Origin: Candidatus Dechloromonas phosphorivorans
Lineage (GTDB): Bacteria > Pseudomonadota > Gammaproteobacteria > Burkholderiales > Rhodocyclaceae
NCBI GenBank assembly: GCA_016709495.1
Contig: JADJMS010000047.1
Coordinates: 62,001 to 126,000, forward strand
Length of the DNA: 64,000 bases
Reading direction: 5' to 3'
Below, one piece after another: positions 33,757 through 42,506 of this stretch (position 1 is its first letter; each line of letters begins with the position of its first letter). Made by a program: the position numbers and the translations under genes. The notes under the pieces were generated by a model, which was given only the letters and a program-made list of their open reading frames with translations, was not told the origin of the DNA and did no database searches.

Positions 33757-34428
33757 CTAAATCCAGCGCAGCAGGCGCACAACACCGAGCAATCCGTACA
33801 GCCCGAAGCCAAGCACCAGCAGGCCGGAAACAATACGCACCGCAGGCAGGCGAACAAATTCGTTAAGTCTCGCCAACAGAATGCCGGCCAATAGAAGATT
33901 GGGCAAGGTGCCAAGGCCAAAGCTGAGCATCATCAGCGCACCGCGTTCGGCGGAACCGGCGGTCAGCGCAGTTGCCAACGCACTATAAACCAGCCCACAG
34001 GGTAGCCAGCCCCACAGCAAACCAAGCGGAAACGCCTGTGCCACGCTGCGCGCCGGGAGAAAGCGGCGGGTCAGCGGTTGAATGTGGCGCCAAAGTTTCT
34101 GGCCGAAGCGTTCGCTAAAGGCCAGCGCTCGTGTCACGCCAAGCAAATAAAGACCAAGCGCGACCAACATCAGATTGGCCAGCAAATAGAGGAAAAGGCG
34201 GATCGGCGCCTGACCATCCAGTGTCAGACTGGCAGCACCGAGCACCCCGGCAAGCGCACCGGCCATGCCATAAGAAATAATGCGCCCGGCGTTGTAAGCC
34301 AGATGCATGGACCAGCGCGCCGGCGCGCCCAATGACAAGGCACCTACAATCCCGCCGCACATGCCGACGCAGTGCGTGCCACCAAGCAATCCAACAAGAA
34401 AAAGGGCGAGATAACCGGAATCAGGCAT
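33757..34428 (-). CDS. TauE/SafE-like (UreH/DsbD_2-type) membrane protein
   Basis: This 223-residue protein has six membrane helices. The first carries GTHCVGMCGGIVGALSLG, a Cys/His/Met motif suited to binding copper, and a second conserved part reads FPLGLLWGWLPCGLVYSALA. This is the PF13386 type commonly called sulfite exporter TauE/SafE or CcoS-neighbour protein; members next to ccoG, ccoI and hemN are linked to copper handling for cbb3 oxidase. The substrate is unproven. It starts the minus-strand run that includes usp and copA and lies 60 bp after hemN, on the same strand. Confidence 0.8.
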   Translation of the reverse strand: MPDSGYLALFLVGLLGGTHCVGMCGGIVGALSLGAPARWSMHLAYNAGRIISYGMAGALAGVLGAASLTLDGQAPIRLFLYLLANLMLVALGLYLLGVTRALAFSERFGQKLWRHIQPLTRRFLPARSVAQAFPLGLLWGWLPCGLVYSALATALTAGSAERGALMMLSFGLGTLPNLLLAGILLARLNEFVRLPAVRIVSGLLVLGFGLYGLLGVVRLLRWI

Positions 34429-34488
34429 CGTCCAACATCAGTAATGACAAGCGTGCAGTTTAACCCGCACGCCTGCCTCAAACGATGC

Positions 34489-35892
34489 TCAGATCACCTT
34501 CGAATAGCGCGTGCGCTGACGATCAGCCCGCAAGTAGCGGTCAAAGACCATGGAAATAACGCGGACCAACATCCGGCCCGGCGGCAAAACGGTAATCCAG
34601 TCGCGCTCAACCTTGAGCAGACCGGCGCTTTCCATTTCCTTCAAATCTTCCAGCTCAGCCGCAAAATACTTATTGAATTCAATCAGGTGTGCGCTTTCAA
34701 TGCTTTCGATGGAAAGCTCGAAATGGCACATCAATGCGCCGATGATTGAACGCCGCAGAATATCGTCGGCATTCAGTTCAATGCCACGGAAGACAGGCAA
34801 CATTTTCGCATCTAGGCGATCGTAGTATTCATCGAGCGTCTTGACGTTCTGGCTGTAGGTCGGGCCCACCTTGCTGATCGACGAAATGCCAAAGGACAGC
34901 ATGTCGCAATCGGCGTAGGTCGAATAACCCTGGAAATTGCGATGCAGACGACCCTGACGCTGGGCGACGGCCATTTCGTCATCCGGCTTGGCAAAGTGAT
35001 CCATGCCGATGAAAACGTAACCAGCTTCAGTCAGCTTCTTGATTGCCAGGGCCAAAATCTGCAGCTTGGTATCGCCTGACGGTAAGTCCGCCTCGGCAAT
35101 TCGCCGCTGCGGCTTGAACAAGCTGGGCAGATGGGCGTAGTTGTAGATCGACAAACGATCCGGGTCCATCGCCAGCACGCGTTCGAGCGTACGATTGAAA
35201 CCCATCACTGTCTGGTGCGGCAAACCATAGATCAGGTCAACGGAGATCGACTTGAAACCGTTGGCGCGCGCCGAAGTGATCACATTGGCTGTTTCTTCCT
35301 CGGTCTGGACACGATTGACCGCGACCTGAACCCGCTCGTCGAAATCCTGAATACCGACACTCATGCGATTGAAACCGACTTCACCCAGTAAGGCGACAGT
35401 TTCGGAATCGACCTTGCGCGGGTCAACTTCAATCGAATACTCGCCACCTTCAAGCATTTTGAAATGCTTGCGGGTTTCACCCATCAACTGGCGAATTTCG
35501 TCGTGCGACAGGAAGGTTGGCGTACCGCCGCCCCAATGCAGCTGAATGACTTCATGCTCACCGTCGCGACCTTCGAGACTGGCCGCCTGCAGATCAAGTT
35601 CCTTGGCCAGATATTTCAAATATTTCGCGCTGCGCCCGTGATCCTTGGTAATGATCTTGTTGCAGCCGCAGTAATAGCAAATCGTATTGCAGAACGGGAT
35701 GTGGAAGTATAATGAGAGCGGACGACTGATCCCGCCGATGTTGCGCTTGCCAAGCCATAGCTTGGCCGCATCGGAGTCGAATGCCTCGACAAAACGATCA
35801 GCCGTCGGATACGACGTGTAACGAGGGCCGTTGACGTCGAAACGGCGAATGATCTGTGGATCGAAGACGAGGTTATCTGTTGCGAAATTCAT
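34489..35892 (-). CDS. hemN: Oxygen-independent coproporphyrinogen III oxidase HemN
   Basis: I chose the ATG at 35892 (467 residues, MNFATDNLVFDPQIIRRFDV); a GTG/ATG further up would add five residues. The radical-SAM cluster motif is IPFCNTICYYCGCNKI (Cx3CxxC), with RYTSYPTADRF before it and WGGGTPTFLSHDEIRQLMGE after it, and the HemN C-terminal domain to the end. It decarboxylates coproporphyrinogen III during heme synthesis without oxygen, in the cytoplasm. An FNR box lies 55 bp upstream, shared with the divergent fnr gene, so anaerobic induction is likely. Confidence 0.95.
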   Translation of the reverse strand: MNFATDNLVFDPQIIRRFDVNGPRYTSYPTADRFVEAFDSDAAKLWLGKRNIGGISRPLSLYFHIPFCNTICYYCGCNKIITKDHGRSAKYLKYLAKELDLQAASLEGRDGEHEVIQLHWGGGTPTFLSHDEIRQLMGETRKHFKMLEGGEYSIEVDPRKVDSETVALLGEVGFNRMSVGIQDFDERVQVAVNRVQTEEETANVITSARANGFKSISVDLIYGLPHQTVMGFNRTLERVLAMDPDRLSIYNYAHLPSLFKPQRRIAEADLPSGDTKLQILALAIKKLTEAGYVFIGMDHFAKPDDEMAVAQRQGRLHRNFQGYSTYADCDMLSFGISSISKVGPTYSQNVKTLDEYYDRLDAKMLPVFRGIELNADDILRRSIIGALMCHFELSIESIESAHLIEFNKYFAAELEDLKEMESAGLLKVERDWITVLPPGRMLVRVISMVFDRYLRADRQRTRYSKVI

Positions 35893-35946
35893 TAGACATA
35901 TCACCAATAAGTGTGCAGATTATGGGCGGATGCGCTGTCTGTGTGG

Positions 35947-35960
35947 TTGACTTGGATCAA
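35947..35960. promoter_or_regulatory. FNR/Anr box between hemN and fnr
   Basis: TTGACTTGGATCAA fits TTGAC/T-N4-ATCAA. It lies 54 bp upstream of the hemN ATG and 18 bp upstream of the fnr ATG, so it could activate hemN and repress or autoregulate fnr. Confidence 0.75.
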
Positions 35961-35978
35961 GCTTACGTAGGTTCATAA

Positions 35979-36722
35979 ATGCCTCCAGAAAAATCTACCC
36001 AAGAAATCACACTGGCGGTCATCCAAACCGCCTGCTCAAACTGCAATTTACGCGAACTCTGCCTGCCTCTTGGCCTGAGTGAAGAAGAACTGGATCGCCT
36101 TGACGATCTCGTCTCCACCCGCCGCCGAGTCAAACGTGGCGAATACCTTTACCGCGCAGGTGGAGAGTTTGACGCAATTTACGCCATTCGTAGCGGTTTT
36201 TTCAAAACTGACGTGCTGCTTGAAGATGGCCGCGAACAGGTCACCGGCTTCCAGATGGCCGGAGAACTCCTCGGGCTCGACGGCATCAGTACGGAACACC
36301 ACACCTGCAACGCAATTGCCCTCGAAGACAGCGAGATTTGCGCGATCCCCTTCTCGCAACTGGAAAGCATGTCGCGCGAAATACACACGCTGCAGCACCA
36401 TTTCCACAAAGTCATGAGCCGCGAGATCGTTCGCGATCATGGTGTGATGATGTTGCTCGGCACCATGCGCGCTGAAGAACGGCTTGCCGCCTTTCTGCTT
36501 AATCTGTCGCAACGCTTCACCGCACGCGGTTATTCACATGCCGACTTTTTCTTGCGCATGACGCGTGAAGAAATCGGCAGCTATCTTGGTCTAAAACTGG
36601 AAACGGTATCGCGCGCCTTCTCGCGTTTTCAGGAAGAAGGCCACATCGCCGTCCAGCAAAAACACATTCGTATTCTGAATGTGGCCGGGCTCAAGGCCTT
36701 GATGAATCACCAGCCGATATAA
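35979..36722 (+). CDS. fnr: FNR-type oxygen-sensing transcription regulator
   Basis: This 247-residue Crp/Fnr-family protein has Cys19, Cys22 and Cys28 in TACSNCNLRELCLP and Cys121 in DSEICAIPF. The 93-residue spacing from the third to the fourth cysteine equals that of E. coli FNR (C29-C122), so it should carry the oxygen-labile [4Fe-4S] cluster. The cyclic-nucleotide-like fold (GEYLYRAGGEFDAIYAIRSG) and a helix-turn-helix (EIGSYLGLKLETVSRAF) follow. It would activate microaerobic genes; hemN and the neighbouring O2/NO proteins are likely targets. An FNR box directly upstream suggests autoregulation. Confidence 0.93.
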   Translation: MPPEKSTQEITLAVIQTACSNCNLRELCLPLGLSEEELDRLDDLVSTRRRVKRGEYLYRAGGEFDAIYAIRSGFFKTDVLLEDGREQVTGFQMAGELLGLDGISTEHHTCNAIALEDSEICAIPFSQLESMSREIHTLQHHFHKVMSREIVRDHGVMMLLGTMRAEERLAAFLLNLSQRFTARGYSHADFFLRMTREEIGSYLGLKLETVSRAFSRFQEEGHIAVQQKHIRILNVAGLKALMNHQPI

Positions 36723-37087
36723 GGCGAGCGCGTCAGTGCCACACTGACGATATAGGCGTAGGAAAGCACGGCAAGGCATAAGAAAATTACTCTTGTGCGC
36801 TTCGTCTTGCCACGTTTCAGCGCCATCGTCCCACAGGCAATATAGGCCAGCAAACCAAAGAGTTTTGCCGTCAGCCAGCCTTGGGCAAAGGGATATTGCC
36901 CACTCAGATACGCCATCGTCAAAGCACTGCCTAGCAATAGGGTATCGACTACGTGGGGGAATATTCGGACCAGACGCGCCTTGAGCCAGTTCGATTCGTT
37001 AAGCATCCACCAGCCACGAACGAGAAACCCCAGCCCGCTGAGTACGACACAGGTAACATGCAAATGCTTGAGGGCAAGATAACTCAC
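36707..37087 (-). CDS. SirB2-family membrane protein
   Basis: I chose the GTG at 37087, which overlaps the stop of the upstream gene (GTGA); the longer frame covers that gene's 3' end in another register. The 126-residue product has four membrane helices (HVTCVVLSGLGFLVRGWWML, HVVDTLLLGSALTMAYLSG, KLFGLLAYIACGTMALKRG, VIFLCLAVLSYAYIVSVALT) in the SirB2 pattern. Its function is unknown; family members often lie near O2/NO and denitrification genes. It converges on fnr with a 16-bp overlap of 3' ends. Confidence 0.75.
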   Translation of the reverse strand: MSYLALKHLHVTCVVLSGLGFLVRGWWMLNESNWLKARLVRIFPHVVDTLLLGSALTMAYLSGQYPFAQGWLTAKLFGLLAYIACGTMALKRGKTKRTRVIFLCLAVLSYAYIVSVALTRSPYIGW

Positions 37088-38382
37088 AGGGCAGCCAGCT
37101 TCCGGGCAATCAATAAGGCATGCTGCCGATAGCGGTGGACAGCGCCAGCCAAATTCCAGATCAGGAAAACATTGGCGACAACGAAAGCAAACCCGGCCGG
37201 CCTCGCCAGCCATTCCGGTGCAAATACAGCGCCCATGACCAGAACAACCGCCAGTCCATGGCAAGCCATTTGTTTCTGCATGGCCGCTTCAGCAAGGATT
37301 TTGTTCATCGCTGGTGCGGGCACTTTGCTTTCACCGAGATTCTGCAAATGTAGCCAAGCGAGAAACGGAACAATTTTATAAAGCATGCCGACGATAAAAG
37401 ACAAGAAACCCCCGGTGATAAGCAGGATGCCAAACAAAAGCGGCCATTCGTTCGAATCTTTAACCGCCGGCCAAAGTGTTACGGTCAACGCAGAAAACAG
37501 GGCAAAAATTGCACAGCTCAAACCTAGTTGCCAATAACGATAGGTCGCATCAGGGCGCGCTCGCCGGCGCTGTGACTGTAGACGCAAGGTAACGATGCAA
37601 AATGTCAGCCCAAGCAGGCTGGCAACCACTTGCGCCAAAATAGCCAGAAGCGGGAGTTCGAAAAGCACAGCAACAGACCAGAAGCCAACGCAGGCAAAAA
37701 ACAATACTGGAAACCACCAGCTTAGACGCGCCTGATAACCCGGTGTCAGCTGAAACATCGGCACGACGACGTAAGCCATTGCCGCCAGCAGGAGGCCGCC
37801 CCAGGCACCCAGTCCCCAGGCGGCATGAAGATCTGCCAAGGCCAACAGCGGAATTGACCAGCCCCAGGCCAAGGCAAGGGCGAGCACAACACCGAGCGCA
37901 ATGGTCCCCACCAAACCCAGCATGGCAAATTTAAGTCCTCGGATGGTGGGGCTGGTGCTCGACACACGAAAGAGTGGCGGCGCGACAACCATCAAAAATC
38001 CGGTAATCGTCAGCCCGAGAATAATGGCCGCCATGGCGAGTGCATCTGGTTCGCCGAACTGGAAACCGGCTGCCAGCAACAATGTGCCAATCGAAAGTCC
38101 ACCATGCAACCAGCGCGAAACAGTCAGCGGGTGGGCAATATTGACGCCGGCAACCACCGGTAAAACCTGGATTAGCGCGCCAAGCATGATTTGCAGCATG
38201 AAACCGATAGTCAGCAAGTGAGTTGCCGCCAGAGTGCCTGGCGTCCACCGCGAAACGAGCAACGACGGACCTTCCCAGACAAGGAGCAATCCCGCCAGCA
38301 GAGCAAAAAATGGTGCGGTAAGAAAAAAGCGCAGCGGTGCCGCGAAAGGCGGCGCCTTATCAAATGACAGCAGCGCTTGCAT
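37084..38382 (-). CDS. NnrS/heme-copper-oxidase-like multi-spanning membrane protein
   Basis: At 432 residues, it has about 12 membrane helices. Conserved His-containing helices (LAATHLLTIGFMLQIMLGAL, LALADLHAAWGLGAWGGLLL, KIVPFLAWLHLQNLGE) recall heme- or copper-binding helices of NnrS and oxidase subunit I relatives, but the family assignment is by eye. NnrS proteins aid growth under nitric oxide. It sits between SirB2 and DUF2249/hemerythrin genes on the same strand, consistent with an NO or O2 response role. Repeat copy 10 falls in a membrane helix and encodes ALTVTLW. Confidence 0.6.
   Translation of the reverse strand: MQALLSFDKAPPFAAPLRFFLTAPFFALLAGLLLVWEGPSLLVSRWTPGTLAATHLLTIGFMLQIMLGALIQVLPVVAGVNIAHPLTVSRWLHGGLSIGTLLLAAGFQFGEPDALAMAAIILGLTITGFLMVVAPPLFRVSSTSPTIRGLKFAMLGLVGTIALGVVLALALAWGWSIPLLALADLHAAWGLGAWGGLLLAAMAYVVVPMFQLTPGYQARLSWWFPVLFFACVGFWSVAVLFELPLLAILAQVVASLLGLTFCIVTLRLQSQRRRARPDATYRYWQLGLSCAIFALFSALTVTLWPAVKDSNEWPLLFGILLITGGFLSFIVGMLYKIVPFLAWLHLQNLGESKVPAPAMNKILAEAAMQKQMACHGLAVVLVMGAVFAPEWLARPAGFAFVVANVFLIWNLAGAVHRYRQHALLIARKLAAL
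37477..37511 (+). repeat. Dispersed uptake-signal-like repeat, copy 10 (in NnrS-like gene)
   Basis: Core TGTTACGGTCAAC at 37477-37489, then GAAAAC and GCAAAAATT. It is antisense to the gene. Confidence 0.8.
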
Positions 38383-38398
38383 CAGGCATTCCGGCCAG

Positions 38399-38626
38399 TT
38401 AAGGCCAGATCAGAATCTCGAAGGTGCCATCGGCAACCAGTTCGACTTCATAGGCATGGCCGTTCTGCTTGAGTACCCGATAGAGCGGATGCGGTTCACG
38501 AAAGAGAAGGAGCAGCATTTTCTCTCCTTCCTTGAGCGTATCCAGCATTTCCATGGTTTTGGTAAATGGTTCGGGCGGCTCCATGTAACGCGCATCGACC
38601 ACGTGCGGGGTCTTGGGATGGCTCAT
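38399..38626 (-). CDS. DUF2249 family protein
   Basis: A 75-residue protein with the DUF2249 pattern: VVDARYMEPPEPFTKTMEML, LLLLFREPHPLYRVLKQNGH and FEILIW at the end. The fold resembles the TusA/SirA type without its cysteine. The family accompanies hemerythrin, NorE/NnrS and nitrite-reductase genes; its biochemistry is unknown. It overlaps the upstream hemerythrin gene by 4 bp and is 16 bp before the NnrS-like gene, so all three share a transcript. Confidence 0.85.
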   Translation of the reverse strand: MSHPKTPHVVDARYMEPPEPFTKTMEMLDTLKEGEKMLLLLFREPHPLYRVLKQNGHAYEVELVADGTFEILIWP

Positions 38627-39069
38627 GCTTCGGATAGCTCCGCTTCAATATGGGCCAGCAATTCAGGCGTTTCGCCGGCCAAGTGTTGGTCACACATCGG
38701 GTAAAGGATGTTTTCTTCCTTCATGTTGTGTTGCTGCATCATGATCACCAGCGTATCTGCCTGACCAAGATAATCATCGGTATTGCCCTCGGCCAGTGCG
38801 GCAGAGGCATCATCCATCAACGCGCGAATCTGGGCATGCTCCATCCGCATGACCTGAGTCGGCCCCATGCTCATGCCGGTTTTGGCCTCAAAGGTGGGGA
38901 AAAGCGTTTTTTCTTCAGCGTTGAAGTGGGCCAGCATGGCATTGCGAAAATGCTCGAAGGCCGCCTTCGCTGCGTCAAAATTCTTCTTGCTGATAGCCTG
39001 CTCGGCTTCTGCGAAAAGATCATCGCAATGGCGATGATCTTCGGTCATGAAATTACGGATAGTTGTCAT
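38623..39069 (-). CDS. Hemerythrin-domain protein
   Basis: At 148 residues this is a four-helix hemerythrin-like domain. Ligand candidates for the diiron site are His in TEDHRHCDDLF, HFRNAMLAHFNAEEKTLFPT (HxxxE), HAQIRALMDD and QQHNMKEENILYP (HxxxE). It could bind O2 or sense or detoxify NO; members of the YtfE/DUF2249-linked type do the latter. It starts the minus-strand group hemerythrin-DUF2249-NnrS-SirB2, each overlapping or a few bp apart. Confidence 0.9.
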   Translation of the reverse strand: MTTIRNFMTEDHRHCDDLFAEAEQAISKKNFDAAKAAFEHFRNAMLAHFNAEEKTLFPTFEAKTGMSMGPTQVMRMEHAQIRALMDDASAALAEGNTDDYLGQADTLVIMMQQHNMKEENILYPMCDQHLAGETPELLAHIEAELSEA

Positions 39070-39150
39070 TGGTAGCTCACGGGGTCAGGTTGCATCCATT
39101 CTCTGCCTAGCAGCGGATGCAAGACCTTGACCGCCGTCAAAATCGCAAAA

Positions 39151-39891
39151 TCAGCCCTTGACGATGCCGACCTGCAAATCATCGAACCAGCTGATGAAGC
39201 GCTGGACATCGGCACCACGATAGATGGCCCCATGTTGTGGGCAAAGCATGTCGATTTCCAGTTGTGAAACCCGTTCGCACCAGCGGCGCTTGGCTTCGTT
39301 GGAACCCATCCAGCGCCGGTGGAAGCCCTCGGCGTGACGAATGTGTTTATCGAAATCCTCTACGAACAGGCCATTCTGGTCAGCCGGCAACAAGGCTGCG
39401 CCAACGTCACCCGAGAAAAGAATCTTGGCCACTTTGTCGTAAAGATTGAAGTTGCCGGACGAATGAAGGTAGTGCGCCGGCACGGTGCGCAGCGTCAAAC
39501 CGGCAAGGTTGATGTCCATTCCTTCATCCGGGATCGAAATAAAGGTTTCTGCCGTGCCACCAAAATGCGGAATAAAGCTGTTCCACAGCCAGCTTACATA
39601 ACAGCGCATTTTCGGGTTGAACTCAAGCCACAGGGCAAGCGATGAACAAATATCCGGATCCTGATGCGAGGCAAAAACCGCGGCCAGCGCCGAGGGATCA
39701 AACTCCGAGGAAAGCGCCGAGAATACAGCCGGGAAAATTTCGGCACCGCCCGGATCAAGCAGCATGCCCTGACCGCCATGTGTTACCAAATATTCGTTGG
39801 TATCAACCAGAAAATTCGGCTTGTCCGGATCACGAACAATGGCGACCCATTTGTGCGTTCCGTCCTGGAAAATTGTTTCTGTTATTTTCAT
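39151..39891 (-). CDS. ODP-type diiron metallo-beta-lactamase-fold protein
   Basis: This 246-residue protein has a single metallo-beta-lactamase fold without the flavodoxin domain of flavodiiron proteins. Motifs: FLVDTNEYLVTHGGQGMLLD, a modified metal motif ASHQDPDICSSLALW, VPAHYLHSSGNFNLYD, KILFSGDVGAALLPAD and DMLCPQHGAIYRG. That is the ODP (oxygen-binding diiron protein) type, known in Treponema as an O2 sensor paired with chemotaxis proteins. Here the next gene downstream on the same strand, 12 bp away, has a chemotaxis-receptor-like hairpin, which strengthens that reading. Confidence 0.82.
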   Translation of the reverse strand: MKITETIFQDGTHKWVAIVRDPDKPNFLVDTNEYLVTHGGQGMLLDPGGAEIFPAVFSALSSEFDPSALAAVFASHQDPDICSSLALWLEFNPKMRCYVSWLWNSFIPHFGGTAETFISIPDEGMDINLAGLTLRTVPAHYLHSSGNFNLYDKVAKILFSGDVGAALLPADQNGLFVEDFDKHIRHAEGFHRRWMGSNEAKRRWCERVSQLEIDMLCPQHGAIYRGADVQRFISWFDDLQVGIVKG

Positions 39892-39903
39892 TTTCTCCCC
39901 CTC

Positions 39904-40461
39904 TTAATGTCCGGTGAAAAACGCCGAGCGCCGCAGCGACTCCAGCGAACTGCGAATTTCTTCAACGATTCCGTCAAACTCGCCGGAAACCTGCGCCAGC
40001 GGCGCAGCAAAGGATTGGCCGTAAGCCGCTTCGATCTTGGCTGACTTGGCCAGCACACCGCCCAGTTCAACAATCTGGAAAGCATCCTCCAAGGCCCGCT
40101 TCAGTTGATTACGCAGAGCGGCCAGTTTGTGGGCATGCATGTCGTTTTCAGCCTCGCGCTGAGCGAGGATCGCCGGAGCTGCTGATGCTGGTGCCAGCTG
40201 CGCAGCCTCGCCAAGCAAGCGGGTGAAGCGGATATCCTGCAGCACGATGGAAACCTCGCCGACACAACCGTGAATCAGGTCAGTCAGCGACTCCATGCAA
40301 TTACGCAAATCCTGCGAGAAAACGCGTAACTCGTTGGACAGCACGCCAAAGCCCAAGGCAGCCGTACCGGCGCGCTTGGCAAGAAAAATGGCGTTGAGCG
40401 CCATGATGTTGATCTTGAAGGAGACGCTGACGACGCGCTTGATTTCCTCGTTAATCCGCAC
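39904..40461 (-). CDS. MCP signalling-hairpin-like protein, upstream frame shifted
   Basis: A 185-residue frame from GTG at 40461 reads RINEEIKRVVSVSFKINIMA then LNAIFLAKRAG and FGVLSNELRVFSQDL, which mirrors the hairpin tip of methyl-accepting chemotaxis proteins (family form LLALNAAIEAARAG). No sensing domain or membrane helix is seen. An ATG at 40529 in another frame reads MTTTAMATTTRKAPR and would join naturally as KAPRGVDLLRIVRINEE if two bases of the CGCGCGCG run near 40480 were absent. So the true protein probably starts at 40529 and the frame is broken by dinucleotide slippage, or by sequencing error. It lies upstream of the ODP gene on the same strand, suggesting a cytoplasmic O2-signalling pair (inference). 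Confidence 0.6.
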   Translation of the reverse strand: MRINEEIKRVVSVSFKINIMALNAIFLAKRAGTAALGFGVLSNELRVFSQDLRNCMESLTDLIHGCVGEVSIVLQDIRFTRLLGEAAQLAPASAAPAILAQREAENDMHAHKLAALRNQLKRALEDAFQIVELGGVLAKSAKIEAAYGQSFAAPLAQVSGEFDGIVEEIRSSLESLRRSAFFTGH

Positions 40462-40590
40462 AATGCGTAGAAGATCGACCCCGCGCGCGGTGCTTTGCGC
40501 GTCGTGGTGGCCATTGCAGTCGTCGTCATGTCAGCCCCTTGGTTTGCCGAGAGCGACTAATGTACCAATTCGCTCAGCAGACCGGAAGGG

Positions 40591-42339
40591 CTATTTCTCG
40601 AAAACGTAGGTCCCCGGTGCATCGGCAAGCGCTGGGTATTTCCGGTTGGCGGCCGGATAGGCGTCAACCAGCTCACCGCAATTGCCATTCAACCAGGCCG
40701 TCCAGTCTTCCCACCAGGTGCCTTGTTTCTGTTCGGCACGCCCAAGCCAGTGTTCCCAGTGTTCGTTTTGCTCAGGCGCGGCAATTCGGTAAGAACGCTT
40801 GGGCGGATTGGCTGGCGGATTGACGATACCGAGAATATGGCCGGAACTCGACAGCACGAAACGCACAGGCGCTTTGGCGTTCACATATTTGTGAATGCGG
40901 TAACACTGACGCCACGGCGCGATGTGGTCATCCTCGGCAGTAACCGCATAGAGGGGCTGAACAATACGATCAAGATCAATCAGTTCACCGCCTATGGTCA
41001 GTTTGTCGTGCTTGATCAGATTATTCTGCAAATACATCTGATGCAGGTAATAGGAGTGCATCGCATGAGGCATGCGCGTCGTATCCACATTCCAGAACAA
41101 GACATCAAAAGCTGGCAGCGCTTCACCCAGCAAATAACTGTTCACCCAGTAATTCCAGACCAGACTGTTGGCGCGCAGGAGGCGGAAGGAAGTTGCCATT
41201 TCGCTGCCATCAAGATAACCCTTCTTGGCCATATTCTCGTCGAGCGCATTAATACAGGCTTCATCAATGAAGACATCGATATCACCCGGCTGCGAGAAAT
41301 CAGTCAGCGTGGTAAATAGCGTCCAGTGTGCAACCGGCACCTTGTCAGCCGCAAAATGTTTGTTGGCCCAGGCCATATAGGTTGAAACCAGCGTACCGCC
41401 GATACAGTAACCAACGAGATGTACTTTTGGCACCTTGCAGAACTCGGTGACCATGCCGATAACCTCGTTCACGCCTTCGAGCAGGTAATCATCGAACCGA
41501 ATATCGGAAAGTTCGGGGCCGGGGTTTTTCCAGCTGGTGATGAATACCGAGAAGCCCTGATCAGTCAGATATTTGACCATGCTCTTCTTGGCTGTCAGAT
41601 CGAGAATATAGAACTTGTTGATCCACGGCGTGATGATGACGATAGGTGTGGCGCGAACCTTCTCGGTAGTCGGCGTGTAGTGGATCAACTCGACCAGACG
41701 ATTGCGGAAAACCACCTTGCCCGGTGTTGTTGCCAGATCCTTGCCAACCGTGAAGGCATCCGGTTCTACCATCTGGATATTTTTGGCTTTCGCATCGCGC
41801 ATGAAATTCTTCATGCCGGCAGCCAGACTGGCCCCCTTGGTCGATACGAAACGCTCCATCGCCACCGGGTTGAGCCAGAAGAAATTGCTCGGCGAGACCA
41901 TATTCAGCCACTCACGTGACCAGAATGCCGCACGCCGGCGTTCCTTGTCGGACAGCCCAGGTGTTTCAAAAGCCATATCCTGCAGACGGTGCGTCAGGGC
42001 GAGATACCATTCTTTGGTGATGTCCCAGCTTGCCGAATTCGTCCAGATCGGGTCGGCAAAACGGGCATCATCGGAGTTCGGCCCAATCACGTCATCAGAC
42101 TGTATGCCCATCGCACGCCGCATTACATGCGCCTGCAAGGCAATCAGATCACCGGAAAGCGCGCTAGCGGCCCGAAGTAACTCCTGCGGGTGCATTAACC
42201 AGGCCATCTGTGCATTGAGTAATGAGGTGGTGACCCCAAACGGATCGATTTTTTTGCTGATGGCCGCAGTTGCGGTTTCGAGCGGACTCAGACTGCTGAG
42301 ATCAACGCTTTTATGGGCGATTGAAGTACTGTTGGGCAT
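40591..42339 (-). CDS. phaC: Class I poly(3-hydroxyalkanoate) synthase
   Basis: At 582 residues this is a full-length class I PhaC. The lipase-like box is VHLVGYCIGGTLVSTYM with nucleophile Cys312; the catalytic Asp is in VTAEDDHIAPWRQ and the His in LSSSGHILGIVNPP. The N-terminal domain has FFWLNPVAMERFVSTKG and the PhaC motif WYLALTHRLQDM. It polymerises (R)-3-hydroxyacyl-CoA into storage granules. No phaA, phaB or phasin gene is adjacent. The ATG has AGGAGTTCG upstream. Confidence 0.95.
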   Translation of the reverse strand: MPNSTSIAHKSVDLSSLSPLETATAAISKKIDPFGVTTSLLNAQMAWLMHPQELLRAASALSGDLIALQAHVMRRAMGIQSDDVIGPNSDDARFADPIWTNSASWDITKEWYLALTHRLQDMAFETPGLSDKERRRAAFWSREWLNMVSPSNFFWLNPVAMERFVSTKGASLAAGMKNFMRDAKAKNIQMVEPDAFTVGKDLATTPGKVVFRNRLVELIHYTPTTEKVRATPIVIITPWINKFYILDLTAKKSMVKYLTDQGFSVFITSWKNPGPELSDIRFDDYLLEGVNEVIGMVTEFCKVPKVHLVGYCIGGTLVSTYMAWANKHFAADKVPVAHWTLFTTLTDFSQPGDIDVFIDEACINALDENMAKKGYLDGSEMATSFRLLRANSLVWNYWVNSYLLGEALPAFDVLFWNVDTTRMPHAMHSYYLHQMYLQNNLIKHDKLTIGGELIDLDRIVQPLYAVTAEDDHIAPWRQCYRIHKYVNAKAPVRFVLSSSGHILGIVNPPANPPKRSYRIAAPEQNEHWEHWLGRAEQKQGTWWEDWTAWLNGNCGELVDAYPAANRKYPALADAPGTYVFEK

Positions 42340-42506
42340 GATAACGAACTCCTGAAAATCAGTTTTTTGTTATACCACAAACGCATTTTCATTTTTTGAT
42401 CAAATCCTCTAATTACGGCGCATTCAGCGCTTTTCCTTCCACCGTAGTTGGCGTAGCATGGTTCTCAAGAACGCCGAACTTTCGGCACGCACAACGGAGG
42501 AAACAC

